A model generated the notes under the pieces. The model was given only the letters and a program-made list of their open reading frames with translations, did not search any database and was not told the origin of the DNA. The position numbers and the translations under genes were made by a program. From Paucibacter sp. Y2R2-4 (GTDB lineage Bacteria > Pseudomonadota > Gammaproteobacteria > Burkholderiales > Burkholderiaceae_C): DNA of 64,000 bases. This document shows, one piece after another, positions 36,582 to 45,801 of this stretch (within the stretch, counting starts at the first letter, position 1; each line of letters opens with the position of its first letter). The stretch lies in the NCBI RefSeq assembly GCF_025717535.1, contig NZ_JAJIRO010000002.1, forward strand, positions 310,001 to 374,000. Direction: 5' to 3'.

Positions 36582-36995
36582 TCAGGCGGCTGACTTCTCG
36601 ATCGGCAAATTGGCTTCGCGCCAGCTCTTCAAGCCACCCGCTAAAGGCTGAGCCTTTTCATAGCCCAGCTTGCGCAGCGTCGCCGCAGCACGGGCAGCGC
36701 GAGCGCCGCTTTGGCAGACCAGCACCAAGGGCAAGGTCTTGTTGCTGGGCAGCGATTTGTGTCCTTCCAGCGAGGCCAAAGGAATATTGCGTGCGCCGGC
36801 CACATGGGCGGCGGCAAACTCAGTAGGCTCGCAAACGTCGATCAACACCGCCTTCTCGCGGTTGATCAGTTGCACCGCCTCAGCGGTCGACAACATGGCG
36901 CCTTGACTGCTGCTGACCAAAGTGGGCCATAGCAACATGCCGCCAGAAGCCAAAGCGGCCAGGACCAGAATCCAGTTTTCAAGCAAAAAGTTCAA
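36582..36995 (-). CDS. Membrane-anchored rhodanese-like sulfurtransferase
   Basis: A 137-residue protein with one N-terminal membrane segment (FLLENWILVLAALASGGMLLW) and a single rhodanese domain. The active-site loop is CQSGARAARAA with Cys94. There is no ATG near the start of similarity. TTG at 36995 is preferred because GGAAGA lies 8 bases upstream. Single-domain rhodaneses beside grxC and secB are a recurring arrangement in betaproteobacteria. The sulfur acceptor is unknown. Confidence 0.88.
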   Translation of the reverse strand: MNFLLENWILVLAALASGGMLLWPTLVSSSQGAMLSTAEAVQLINREKAVLIDVCEPTEFAAAHVAGARNIPLASLEGHKSLPSNKTLPLVLVCQSGARAARAAATLRKLGYEKAQPLAGGLKSWREANLPIEKSAA

Positions 36996-37061
36996 CAAAG
37001 CAGTCTTCCGGTTATGGGGTGCAACTTGAGTGCATCTTCTGAGCACAAGGGCCGTGATTAT

Positions 37062-37095
37062 AGAAAGAGGCCCGCCGGCATGCCGAGGGGCCTCT
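37062..37095 (-). terminator. Probable terminator after the chemoreceptor gene
   Basis: On the minus strand AGAGGCCC pairs with GGGCCTCT around a loop that itself contains the palindrome CGGCATGCCG. The following TTCTAT is only a weak T-run, so efficiency is uncertain. It starts 50 bases after the MCP stop. Confidence 0.5.
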
Positions 37096-37145
37096 GATTG
37101 GGCCCACAAGGGGCCCGGGAGTTTGCGCTTTTGCGCCTGCTGGCG

Positions 37146-38657
37146 TCAGAGCTTGAAGGTCGCCACCGCCGTCTGCAAAGACTGGGCTTGCTGCTCTAAG
37201 CTGGTGGCCGCTGCAGCAGCCTGCTCCACCAAGGCCGCGTTTTGCTGCGTCATCTGGTCCAGCTGATTGACCGACTGGTTGACCAAGCCAATCCCTTGGC
37301 TTTGCTCCCCCGAAGCGGCCGTCACCTCGCCAATGATGTCGGACACGCGCTGCACGCTGGCCACGATCTCGGTCATGGTTTCGCCGGCGTCCCGCACCAA
37401 ACGGCTGCCCGACTCGACCCGGTCCACGCTGGCGCCGATCAAGGATTTGATCTCCTTGGCCGCCTCGGCCGAACGCTGAGCCAAGGAGCGCACCTCACTG
37501 GCCACGACCGCAAAGCCGCGTCCCTGCTCACCGGCTCGCGCCGCTTCCACCGCCGCATTCAAGGCCAAGATATTGGTCTGGAAGGCAATGCCATCGATCA
37601 CGCCAATGATGTCGTTGATCTTCTTGGAGCTGTTGTTGATCTCCTCCATAGTCGTGACGACCTGGTTGACCACCTCACCGCCTTTGCGGGCCACCGCAGC
37701 CGCCGAGCCGGCCAACTGGTTGGCCTGCGCTGCGGCCTCGGCGCTTTGTCGCACGGCATCGGTCAGTGTCTGCATATTGCTGGAGGTTTGCTCCAGCGAG
37801 GTCGCTTGCTTCTCGGTACGCACCGACAAGTCATGATTGCCAACCGCGATTTCGCGCGAAGCCACCGACATGGAGTCGGTTCCCGAGCGCACATCGGTCA
37901 CGATGGCCGCCAGACCCTGCGACACCTCACGCACGGCTGCCAAAAGGCTGGAGTCCGCGCCGGGTGCCACTTCGATCGATTGAGAGAGATCGCCAGCGGC
38001 AATTTGGCGCATCACATCGCGAGCGTATTCGGGCTCACCGCCCAGTTGCCGCCAGACGCTTCCAATCACCAAATAAGAGCCCACGCCCAAAGCGCCGACC
38101 ACCACCAAGCCACTGATCACGATCGCCATCAGGCTAGCGGACACGCCCGAATTGGCGTTCTTCAAGCCGCTGTCAAAGCCATCGCTGGCGTCGGTGCGAG
38201 CCTTGGCCACGTCGGCCTCAAACACCTTCAAAGCCGCTTGCATTTTCGGAATCGCGCCGGCCTGATCCCCTTGCTTGATGCCGAGAAACAGCTGCGCCGT
38301 ATCCACCGAAGCCGCGAAATAGGCTTCAAAAGAGGTCTTCAGCTTGGCTGCCGTTTCACCCTTGCCTTCAATACGGCCAATCGCATCCAGCAGCTTGCGG
38401 ATGCTGACCGCTTTCTCATTCGCTTCGTCCAGGCGCTTCTTCTCGCCTTCGGCTACGGCGCTTTGAATCGTCGCACCCAGCGACTCCATTTGCGCACCCA
38501 GCTGCGTGGTGGCGTCCACAAAGGGGTAATGCACCTGCTCCACTGCCGTAATGGCCGATGAAGTGCGTGCCGAAAACACCAACACCACTGCAATGCCCAC
38601 CGCAAAAATCACGGCGGCAAACACAGGCAAGAGCCAGATTCTTGTCTTCACATTCAT
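37146..38657 (-). CDS. Methyl-accepting chemotaxis protein
   Basis: A chemoreceptor of about 503 residues. It has an N-terminal helix ([21 protein letters not shown]), a periplasmic four-helix-bundle domain (about 35-185), a second helix ([22 protein letters not shown]), a HAMP domain and the signalling hairpin with [20 protein letters not shown] and [14 protein letters not shown]. There is no CheR-binding pentapeptide at the C-terminus (ATFKL). The second ATG at 38657 has GGAG at a better distance than the one at 38663. It follows a porin and a small periplasmic binding protein in the same direction, which suggests a shared stimulus. Confidence 0.95.
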   Translation of the reverse strand: MNVKTRIWLLPVFAAVIFAVGIAVVLVFSARTSSAITAVEQVHYPFVDATTQLGAQMESLGATIQSAVAEGEKKRLDEANEKAVSIRKLLDAIGRIEGKGETAAKLKTSFEAYFAASVDTAQLFLGIKQGDQAGAIPKMQAALKVFEADVAKARTDASDGFDSGLKNANSGVSASLMAIVISGLVVVGALGVGSYLVIGSVWRQLGGEPEYARDVMRQIAAGDLSQSIEVAPGADSSLLAAVREVSQGLAAIVTDVRSGTDSMSVASREIAVGNHDLSVRTEKQATSLEQTSSNMQTLTDAVRQSAEAAAQANQLAGSAAAVARKGGEVVNQVVTTMEEINNSSKKINDIIGVIDGIAFQTNILALNAAVEAARAGEQGRGFAVVASEVRSLAQRSAEAAKEIKSLIGASVDRVESGSRLVRDAGETMTEIVASVQRVSDIIGEVTAASGEQSQGIGLVNQSVNQLDQMTQQNAALVEQAAAAATSLEQQAQSLQTAVATFKL

Positions 38658-38716
38658 TCGCATCTCCGTTGCAGGAGCGCCGCAGGGGCCGGCGCTCCAA
38701 TGGGAAGGGCCAAGAC

Positions 38717-39151
38717 TCAGTCTACGCTCAAGACCACCTTGACGGTGCCATCCACCGCCGACTTCTCGATATAGCCAATCGCGTCGGCATTGGCCGCCAC
38801 ATATTTCTTGACTTCAGCGGCAGAACCCAGTTCTTTGGGTGGCGTGGCCTTGCCGGAGAACACCAGGCGCGACCATGCGGCTTTGACCTGAGCGGCCTGC
38901 TTGCCGGTCACCTTGCTGTAGAACTGATCCCGCACTGCTGAGCTTTCCGGCAGGTCGGTGGCCAGGGCCGAGGCTCCACCGGGCAAGGTATTGCTCTTGC
39001 CCAAGAAGATGCTGGAGACTTGGTCGGCGGTCATGCTGGCCGCAGCGCTCTTGGGGTTGACGATCACCGCCACCTGCGCCTGCGCCAGGCCAGCCACGAA
39101 CATGCCTGCAAGCAGGGCCGCACTACGAATCACTTGCTGTTTGTTTTTCAT
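38717..39151 (-). CDS. Small periplasmic phosphate-binding-like protein
   Basis: A 144-residue protein with a signal peptide ([18 protein letters not shown], cleavage before QVAV). The mature part resembles a truncated PBP-like/PstS domain: [44 protein letters not shown] and [19 protein letters not shown]. It is about half the size of a normal binding protein, as in the stand-alone PBP-like proteins found near porins and receptors. It starts 13 bases after the porin stop and precedes the MCP gene by about 60 bases. It may bind an anion, but no ligand is shown. Confidence 0.82.
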   Translation of the reverse strand: MKNKQQVIRSAALLAGMFVAGLAQAQVAVIVNPKSAAASMTADQVSSIFLGKSNTLPGGASALATDLPESSAVRDQFYSKVTGKQAAQVKAAWSRLVFSGKATPPKELGSAAEVKKYVAANADAIGYIEKSAVDGTVKVVLSVD

Positions 39152-39164
39152 CTTTTGCTCCCTC

Positions 39165-40412
39165 TCAGAACACAAAGTCAACAGCCAAGCTGTAAACATT
39201 GACGGTGCTCTGCCCGGCCGTGAAGGCCAAAGACGGCGAAGAGAAGAGACCCGGACCATCCGCCTTGATGCGTTCAAACTGACCCTTCACCGCAATATTG
39301 CGGTACGCATCCCAACGCACACCCACAGCCTGGGTCTTTTGCTGGTTGCTCTGCGAGCGCAGCGTGCCATCCACCAGGGCGCGCAGATCGGGCGTCACGC
39401 CAGGCACTGGAATCTTTGGTGGGATGGTGTTGTTGACGTTGCTGTCTTTTTGCTTCAGCTCAGAAACGGTCAGATAAGGCGTGAACTTGCCAAGGCGATA
39501 GCCCAAAGTCGCGTACCAGCCATCGGTATCGGGCACATAGGACTCGGTGCGGCGCATGGTGTACTCGGCCATAGCCAGGAAATTGCCTTGATCCAAAGTG
39601 ACGCCAAAGCCGGTAAAGGTGGCCTTCTTCTTGGTGGCATCCATCTGATCGCCGACGGCGCCAATGCCGGCCCCTGGGACCTTCGCATCCACGAGGTGCA
39701 GGACACCGACCAACTGCTTCAGGGACACACTGTCCACCGTCAACTTGCCCTCGACGTGTCCGGCGCGCAGCGTGATGCCGCCGTCGAACTCGGCGGAGGC
39801 ACTGAAGCCCACCAAGTTGTCCATCTTCACGTCCACGCCTTCGAAGACCGAACTGGACTTGCCGGCATAGAGCTGGAAGTTCAAAGTGGCCGGGCCTACC
39901 GCCGCTTGGTAATTGAGGTCGCCACCATCAAAGTGGCTGACCGGCACTTGACCATAAACGTCTGGAGGTGGGCGCAGCCAGGTGTTGGCATAGCCCACAT
40001 CGCGGAAGTCAGACACTGCAAAGAAGGGCGCGCCCATGCGGCCGAGTCGAGCCGAAAAAGCGGGGCTGAACTGAGCTTTAGCAAAAGCCCATTCCAGTTC
40101 GGGGCGGTAGTTGCCGTCGCCGTTTTGCTTGGACAAGACCTGTGCCGTCGCCGAGAACATCTGGTTCAGCTTGGCATTGACCTGCACGCCCAGCTTGGTG
40201 TCGACATTGCCGCTCCACGACTTGGTGGCCCCATTGGGCTGCCCCGAGATCACATAGCGAGCCTCATCGGTATTGCTGCCCACCACGCCTACGGTGCCAA
40301 AGCCCGAGAACGAGAACATCGAATCTGCGGGCGCTGCGTCTTGCGCCTGCGCAGCCAATGCGCAAACGGCCAGTGCCAACGACGACAGACGACCCATTGT
40401 CAATTTCTTCAT
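39165..40412 (-). CDS. Outer-membrane porin-like beta-barrel protein
   Basis: A 415-residue exported protein. AAAGGAG precedes the ATG at 40412 and a signal peptide ends at AAQAQ. The mature protein begins SMFSFSGFGTVGVVGSNTDEARY and shows alternating beta-strand patterns, ending in SLAVDFVF with the C-terminal aromatic residue required for BAM insertion. The start of the barrel recalls the porins of the OprP/DcaP type. It leads the operon with the small binding protein and the MCP. Substrate unknown. Confidence 0.85.
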   Translation of the reverse strand: MKKLTMGRLSSLALAVCALAAQAQDAAPADSMFSFSGFGTVGVVGSNTDEARYVISGQPNGATKSWSGNVDTKLGVQVNAKLNQMFSATAQVLSKQNGDGNYRPELEWAFAKAQFSPAFSARLGRMGAPFFAVSDFRDVGYANTWLRPPPDVYGQVPVSHFDGGDLNYQAAVGPATLNFQLYAGKSSSVFEGVDVKMDNLVGFSASAEFDGGITLRAGHVEGKLTVDSVSLKQLVGVLHLVDAKVPGAGIGAVGDQMDATKKKATFTGFGVTLDQGNFLAMAEYTMRRTESYVPDTDGWYATLGYRLGKFTPYLTVSELKQKDSNVNNTIPPKIPVPGVTPDLRALVDGTLRSQSNQQKTQAVGVRWDAYRNIAVKGQFERIKADGPGLFSSPSLAFTAGQSTVNVYSLAVDFVF

Positions 40413-40905
40413 GAAGTCTCCTTTGTTATGAACCATGCTTCGGCAAAGCCGCGTGAAAAATCCTTGCGCTGCCGAACACATTGACAGCTATATCGGAGCA
40501 TCGAAACACTTCTGAACCTGTCCTTTCGGTTGGTTCTTCAGGAACTGAAGCTCGACAAGCCATCGTTTGGGTCCAGCAAGAGTGCCCTGGCGAGTTGGCC
40601 TCGGGCTTCAAAAATCGGCACAAGGCTTGCGCCCCTATCCAGCCGGTTCAGCCTGCGCGGGCCCGATCAGCAAAACAACTTTCTGTGCATCAAGGATGCG
40701 GGCTGAGCCTTCGATAAGGCTTACACGCCGCCGTTGAAGTGTGTAGTTTGGACGTTTTGGCAAGGTTTGAAACCAGCAGATCACGCGGGGTTGCCTCATG
40801 CCCACAGCAGCTTTTCGAAATGACGACGCTATGTTCAACTTCTCACTTTTGAGCTAGCGAACATTCGAGCCGTAATTCGCCTCAGTGACGAAAATCCGTC
40901 CAAGG
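40413..40905. other. Intergenic region of about 490 bases without a recognised gene
   Basis: It probably holds the promoter of the porin operon near its left end. A 78-codon frame at 40481-40717 (+) has no recognisable motif and poor coding character. No repeats, tRNA or mobile-element sequence were recognised. Confidence 0.5.
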
Positions 40906-40946
40906 AAAAAGCCCCCAGGAAAGCATCGCTTTCTGGGGGCTTTTTC
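40906..40946. terminator. Bidirectional-looking rho-independent terminator
   Basis: AAAAAGCCCCCAG and CTGGGGGCTTTTT, with inner GAAAGC/GCTTTC pairing around ATC, form a long stem flanked by A and T runs. It lies 50 bases after the stop of the minus-strand gene at 40997 and serves that gene. Confidence 0.9.
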
Positions 40947-40996
40947 TTGAGGCCAAGGGCCTAAAACGGCCGCTTGAGGCCGTCAAGGAATGAGCA

Positions 40997-41530
40997 TCAA
41001 CTCGGCTGCTTCTCGGGCATGGCTGAGGAGTGATGATGCGCAATCAGCCACTGGCCGTTCACAAACTCATAGACATAGGTGTAGCGGGCACTGACCTTGC
41101 TGCCATCCTTGAAGGTGAAGGTGTAGGTGCCGAGGTCTTGGGCCACATTGCAGCCCAGTTTGATGACGCGGCGGTCGATCTTGCCTTGCGGCTTTTTCTC
41201 CAGGAAGTGCACAAAGTAGTCGCGAATCTCGGCCGAGTTGGTGCGCGGCTGGTTCGACACCGTCGGCAGCAAAACACCATCCGCAGCGTAGTTGGCCACG
41301 ACCTTGTCGGGATTGAGCGTGGCCAGCGAGTTGTTCCAACGATCAAACAAAGCGGCAATCTGCGCCTGATCCGTACGCGCGCATTGGGCCGTTGGCAGCC
41401 CTGCAGCGCTCGGGCTGGAGCTCTGAAGGGAGCTCTGACTGGAGCCCTGAGCTTGGGCTTGAGTCAGGCCGGAAAACAAGGATGCAGCGGCGACGGCGCC
41501 GGCCAGGACCAGGGACTTGGAGTGCTTCAT
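40997..41530 (-). CDS. SgcJ/EcaC-type NTF2-like exported protein
   Basis: A 177-residue protein with a signal peptide (MKHSKSLVLAGAVAAASLFSG, cleavage near AQAQ), a Ser-rich linker and an NTF2-like (DUF4440) domain: IAALFDRWNNSLATLNPDKVVANYAADGVLLPT, then IRDYFVHFLEKKPQG and the C-terminal NGQWLIAHHHSSAMPEK. Such domains form cone-shaped pockets. Exported members have no proven function. ATG at 41530 or 41542 is possible. It has its own terminator and follows the response-regulator gene by 150 bases. Confidence 0.85.
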   Translation of the reverse strand: MKHSKSLVLAGAVAAASLFSGLTQAQAQGSSQSSLQSSSPSAAGLPTAQCARTDQAQIAALFDRWNNSLATLNPDKVVANYAADGVLLPTVSNQPRTNSAEIRDYFVHFLEKKPQGKIDRRVIKLGCNVAQDLGTYTFTFKDGSKVSARYTYVYEFVNGQWLIAHHHSSAMPEKQPS

Positions 41531-41682
41531 CGTCAATCTCATCAAGGGTTGTGGAGAGAGCACCCTCAGTGTCTGCCCCGGGCATGAACCCCGGATGCGA
41601 CTCGCGTGAAGCGGATCTGACGTCGACATGAACCGCATATGAACCTCAGAAACAAGCTCGCGCCAGCAGCGATGGACCCGCC

Positions 41683-42372
41683 TCAATCCGGCTCGGCGTC
41701 GATCTTGTAGCCGATGCCGCGCACCGTCTTCAACAGCGCCAATTCGCGCCCCTCATCGATTTTTTGACGCAGGCGACGCACATAGACATCAACCACATTG
41801 GTGAGCGGATCTTCATTCGCGCCCCAGACATTCGACAAGATGCGCTCACGGCTGAAGACCCGACCCGGCGCACTCATCAGCAGCTCCAAAAAAGCCAGCT
41901 CCTTGGCCGTCAGCACAATGGGCTGATCACCCCGGGTGACTCGCATGCGCTCGCGATCCAGCCGCAAGTCAGCCAACGCCAACACACTGTTGACTTGCTG
42001 CACGGTGCGGCCCCGTCGGCGCAGCGCCTCCAGCCGCGCCACCAATTCATCAAAGGCAAAGGGCTTGGTCAGATAGTCATCGGCGCCCAAGCGCAGACCG
42101 CCGACCTTGTCCTCCACGCTGTCCATGGCGGTCAGCATCAAGACCGGCGTTTGCTGGCCTTCGCTGCGCAGGGTTTGCAGCACATCCATGCCGCTGCAGC
42201 CCGGCAGCATGACGTCAAGCACGATCAGCGCCCATTCGCCCTGGCGCGCCGCCGCCAAGCCTTCAGGCCCGGTGCGCGCCAAGCTCACCGCATAGCCCTC
42301 GGCGCGCAGGCCGCGCTCCAGAAAGTCAGCAACGCGGGCGTCGTCTTCAACAATGAGAAGTTGGTTCAGCAT
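41683..42372 (-). CDS. OmpR-family response regulator
   Basis: A 229-residue two-domain regulator. The receiver has acidic pocket ED (9-11), phospho-acceptor Asp53 in LIVLDVMLPG, and Lys in YLTKPFAFDEL. The winged-helix output ends VVDVYVRRLRQKIDEG and VRGIGYKI. It overlaps the 3' end of the upstream histidine kinase gene by 7 bases, so they are a cognate pair. Targets are unknown; the gene immediately downstream (40997-41530) is one candidate. Confidence 0.95.
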   Translation of the reverse strand: MLNQLLIVEDDARVADFLERGLRAEGYAVSLARTGPEGLAAARQGEWALIVLDVMLPGCSGMDVLQTLRSEGQQTPVLMLTAMDSVEDKVGGLRLGADDYLTKPFAFDELVARLEALRRRGRTVQQVNSVLALADLRLDRERMRVTRGDQPIVLTAKELAFLELLMSAPGRVFSRERILSNVWGANEDPLTNVVDVYVRRLRQKIDEGRELALLKTVRGIGYKIDAEPD

Positions 42373-43991
42373 GCTTTTTCTCCGTCCTCCGCCGCATCGG
42401 CCGGGGGGTGATACAGGGGCAGTGCCAGGGTCACGTAAGTGCCCTGATCGGACGCGCTCTCCAAACGAATCTGAGCGGCATGCGCCTGGGCAATCATTTG
42501 CGCAATCGGCAGTCCGAGGCCAATACCTTCCGGCCGATGGCGCCGCGCCGCCTGGCTGCGGTAGTGGCGCTCAAACACATGGGGCAAGTCCTCGGGGCTG
42601 ATGCCAATGCCCTGGTCGCGCACCTGAATCCTCAAGCACCCTGCATCCACCTCGGCCTGCAACTCGATGCGCCCGCCAGGGTGCGAGTAACGCAAGGCGT
42701 TCTCCAGCACGATGACCAGCATCTGGCGCAGGCGTTTGGCGTCGCCGCGAATCATGGACTGCGCCGCCTCGGCCGGCGCCAAGCGCCAATCCAAGTGCAT
42801 TTGGGCCGATTGCGCCTGCACACTCACTTGCTCACACACGGCCTGCAGCAGCGTTTGCCAACTCAAAGCCTGCTGCTGCCAGACCAGCTGCTCAAAATCG
42901 CTGCGTGCCAACAGGGTCAGGTCTTCCACCACATGCGAAAACTGCGCGACGGTGGCCACAATGCGGGCCAAGGCCTGCTGGTATTCCTGCACCGATTTAT
43001 CTCGCCCGCGCAGCGCCACTTCGGCCTCGCCACGAATGGCGGTCGCGGGGGTCCGCAGCTCATGACTGACATCGGCGAAGAAACGCCGCCGACGCTGATC
43101 CAGCGCCAGCAAAGTGTCGTTCGCCTCGCGCAACTCGGCGGTGCGCACCTCGACCATTTCCTCCAGCCGACTCCGATCCGCCTGTTCCTGAGCGCGGCGC
43201 AGTTGCAACTCGGCGGCCATGGCATTGAAGCTGCGCGCGACCGCAGCAAATTCGTCCAACTGCGGCTCCGGCATGCGGTGGCTCAAGTCGCCGCTTTGCA
43301 AGGCGTGGGCGCCGCGGGTCAAATCATCAATCGGCTGCTTGAGCCTGCGCATGAAATAAAAGGCCAGCCACACGGTCGCCAGCAAGGCGGTCACGCTGAT
43401 TGCCAAGACCATGCGACGCATGGTCGACAGCGCCAGATCCGCCGCCGCACGCGAGCGCTGCGTGGCTTCACGTTCGGCCACGATTTCTGCATTCAAGAGT
43501 CGGCGCAAGTCTTGCCCCTGACTTTGATCAAACAAGGCCGCCAAACGATCCCATGCCTGACGGCCGTCGGCATCATCGGCCAGCGGCTTCACGCCCACCA
43601 AGGCTCGGCCCAACTCGTCCAAATGCCGATCCATCACATCAAGCGAGCGCTGTCGCTCTTCGCGTCGCCCCGATTCCGAAGCGCCCAATTCCAGCGCATC
43701 CAACTGCACCGCCAAGACATGCAGATCGGCCAGACCTTGCCGCATCTCGCTGATCAAGCGATCGCGGGCTTCGGGGCTGGCATCGGCCGACAAGAGTCGC
43801 TGCGCAGTCCAGCTGCGCAGCTTTTGCTTATTCGCCGAGAGCTCGACAAAGCCCTTCATGATGTCACTGGTCAAGCGACCGCGCTGCACCTGCAAGTGCG
43901 CGGTGTGCTGTGCCCACAGGGCCACGCCGCCCTCCATCAAGGCCAGCAAACCGAGCAAAGAAATGGCCAACAGTAAGCGCGCTCTGAACAT
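42366..43991 (-). CDS. Sensor histidine kinase
   Basis: A 541-residue kinase: N-terminal helix (LLLAISLLGLLALMEGGVALW), a mostly helical periplasmic sensor domain (about 30-190, four-helix-bundle-like), a second helix (MVLAISVTALLATVWLAFYF), HAMP (LKQPIDDLTRGAHAL), dimerisation domain with H-box VSHELRTPATAIRGEAEVAL, and ATPase domain with LENALRYSHPGG (N box) and GIGISPEDLPHVFERHYR (G boxes). ATG at 43991 starts just before the first helix. It is translated first, coupled to the response regulator. Confidence 0.94.
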   Translation of the reverse strand: MFRARLLLAISLLGLLALMEGGVALWAQHTAHLQVQRGRLTSDIMKGFVELSANKQKLRSWTAQRLLSADASPEARDRLISEMRQGLADLHVLAVQLDALELGASESGRREERQRSLDVMDRHLDELGRALVGVKPLADDADGRQAWDRLAALFDQSQGQDLRRLLNAEIVAEREATQRSRAAADLALSTMRRMVLAISVTALLATVWLAFYFMRRLKQPIDDLTRGAHALQSGDLSHRMPEPQLDEFAAVARSFNAMAAELQLRRAQEQADRSRLEEMVEVRTAELREANDTLLALDQRRRRFFADVSHELRTPATAIRGEAEVALRGRDKSVQEYQQALARIVATVAQFSHVVEDLTLLARSDFEQLVWQQQALSWQTLLQAVCEQVSVQAQSAQMHLDWRLAPAEAAQSMIRGDAKRLRQMLVIVLENALRYSHPGGRIELQAEVDAGCLRIQVRDQGIGISPEDLPHVFERHYRSQAARRHRPEGIGLGLPIAQMIAQAHAAQIRLESASDQGTYVTLALPLYHPPADAAEDGEKAC

Positions 43992-44102
43992 GCAGTCACT
44001 GTAAAGGCTCAAGCGCGAGCCCGCGCCGGCTGGCAAATGAACAATCGATGAAAATCCAGGCGAAGACCGCGTTTATCGGCCTCGCCTCAATCAACCCAAG
44101 CC

Positions 44103-44891
44103 ATGCCAAAGTTCGCCGCCAATCTCAGCCTGCTCTATACCGAGCTGCCTTTTCTGCAGCGCTTCGGGGCCGCGGCGGCCGATGGCTTCGAGGCGGTGGA
44201 GTTTCTCTTCCCTTACGAGTACCCAGCCGCTGAGCTGAAGCAAGCGCTGCAAACCCACGGCTTGCGCCAAGTGCTGTTCAATGCGCCGCCGGGCCATTGG
44301 TCCGCGGGAGAGCGAGGGCTGGCTTGCTTGCCCGATCGGCAAGAGGAGTTTCGCGCTGCCCTTGAGCAGGCCTTGCTCTATGCCTCGGTCTTGGACTGCC
44401 CGCGACTTCATGTGATGGCCGGCATTGCACCGCAAGATGCGTCGCCCGAGGTTTTGTACGCGGTGTATGTCGAGAACTTGCGCTGGGCGGCCAAGCGGGC
44501 ACGAGAGCAAGGCCTGCAGCTCAGCATCGAGGCCATCAACCAGGCCGATATGCCTGGCTATTTCTTGCACCAGCAGGCGCAGGCCTTGGACGTCGTGGCC
44601 GCAGTCGGTGCGCCCAATCTGGGCGTGCAGTTTGACGTTTATCACTGCCAGGTCAGCGAAGGCAATGTGTCCCGCAAGCTGTGCGAGGTGATGGGGCGCG
44701 GCCTGCTGGGCCATGTGCAAATCGCCGGCGCGCCCGATCGGCAAGAACCCGACCAGGGCGAGCTTCGCGTTGAAGTCTTGCTGAGGCTGCTCGATGAGCT
44801 GGGCTACACCGGCTATGTCGGCTGTGAGTACCGGCCGCGTGCGGGCACCCGCGAGGGCCTGGCATGGCTTCGGCCCTGGCTAAAAATTTAA
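44103..44891 (+). CDS. hyi: Hydroxypyruvate isomerase family TIM-barrel protein
   Basis: A 262-residue Hyi/OtnI-type sugar isomerase. MPKFAANLSLLYTELPFLQRF is the standard opening. Metal and substrate residues are expected in LSIEAINQADMPGYFL, VQFDVYHCQVSEG and GHVQIAGAPDRQEPDQGEL, all close to the family pattern. It would interconvert hydroxypyruvate and tartronate semialdehyde, or isomerise 2-oxotetronate (OtnI). No glyoxylate-pathway genes are adjacent, so the substrate is open. It is convergent with the phosphoribosyltransferase gene, separated by 7 bases. Confidence 0.9.
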   Translation: MPKFAANLSLLYTELPFLQRFGAAAADGFEAVEFLFPYEYPAAELKQALQTHGLRQVLFNAPPGHWSAGERGLACLPDRQEEFRAALEQALLYASVLDCPRLHVMAGIAPQDASPEVLYAVYVENLRWAAKRAREQGLQLSIEAINQADMPGYFLHQQAQALDVVAAVGAPNLGVQFDVYHCQVSEGNVSRKLCEVMGRGLLGHVQIAGAPDRQEPDQGELRVEVLLRLLDELGYTGYVGCEYRPRAGTREGLAWLRPWLKI

Positions 44892-44898
44892 GCGCACC

Positions 44899-45792
44899 CT
44901 ATCGGGCTTGAATTTCTCGCCAAGCCTGCGCCAATAGCGGCGCCACCGACACCGCATTGCTGGCGTGGGCCACCGCGTTGCTGCTCCAGACATGGCGAAC
45001 CCCGGCCGCGCGCAAAGCATCCAGTGCGTCGCCATTGAACAAGGCATGCGTCACCGCCACATCCACACTGGCCGCGCCCCGCGTCAGCAGCTCTTGGGCC
45101 GAGCCCATCAGCGTGCGACCGGTGGAGGCCATATCGTCCAGCAGCACCACCGGCAGGCCACGCACCTCCACATCGGGCAAGGCCAGGCTCACGTGACTGT
45201 CGCCCAGGCGCACTTTGCGGCCGATGGCATGACGCAGGCCGCCGGCCTTGGCGGCCTCGCTGACCCATTGCGCCGACTCTTCATCGGGCCCAATCAAGAG
45301 CGCGCCAGGCACTTGCGCCGCCACCCACTCGCCCAGCACCCGAGCCGCAGACAAAGCTATACCGCAGCCTGCCGGCATCACCTCATCCAGACTGGCAATG
45401 CGGTGCAGATGCGGGTCAATGGTGATGACTTGATCAAACTGCTGGGCCAGCAGCCGGGCAATATGGCGCTGGCTGACGGCCTCGCCGGGGGTGAACTCCA
45501 TGTCTTGGCGCATATAGGCCAGATAGGGCGAGATCAGCACCAGACGCTTCGCACCCAGCTCGCGCGCGGTCGGCGCGGCAATCAAGAGCTCCACCAGCTT
45601 GTCGTTTGGCTGCTGCAAGCCGCGCAACAAGAGCACCGTAGGCGGCAAGGGTTTGGGCAGCACCAGGCGCATTTCGCCATCGGGAAAACGATGGCGACTG
45701 ATGAAGTGCAAAGGCAGATCCAAAGCAGCAGACAACTGCTCGGCCAAGGCTTTCTCGTCATCAAAAGCCAGCAAGATCGTTTGTGCGTTCAT
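44899..45792 (-). CDS. Ribose-phosphate pyrophosphokinase-like protein
   Basis: A 297-residue PRPP synthetase homologue. It has two PRTase-like halves, HRFPDGEMRLVLP, SPYLAYMRQD, TIDPHLHRIASL and the PRPP loop VVLLDDMASTGRTL. It is shorter and more divergent than the housekeeping Prs (about 315 residues). It is 9 bases downstream of an AMP/thymidine phosphorylase gene, so it probably works in the same nucleoside or ribose-phosphate salvage route. Confidence 0.88.
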   Translation of the reverse strand: MNAQTILLAFDDEKALAEQLSAALDLPLHFISRHRFPDGEMRLVLPKPLPPTVLLLRGLQQPNDKLVELLIAAPTARELGAKRLVLISPYLAYMRQDMEFTPGEAVSQRHIARLLAQQFDQVITIDPHLHRIASLDEVMPAGCGIALSAARVLGEWVAAQVPGALLIGPDEESAQWVSEAAKAGGLRHAIGRKVRLGDSHVSLALPDVEVRGLPVVLLDDMASTGRTLMGSAQELLTRGAASVDVAVTHALFNGDALDALRAAGVRHVWSSNAVAHASNAVSVAPLLAQAWREIQAR

Positions 45793-45801
45793 TGTTCTTT
45801 T

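Noticed and set aside
40481-40717. 78-codon plus-strand frame in the porin upstream region
   Set aside because: No motif, no ribosome-binding site and composition unlike neighbouring genes.
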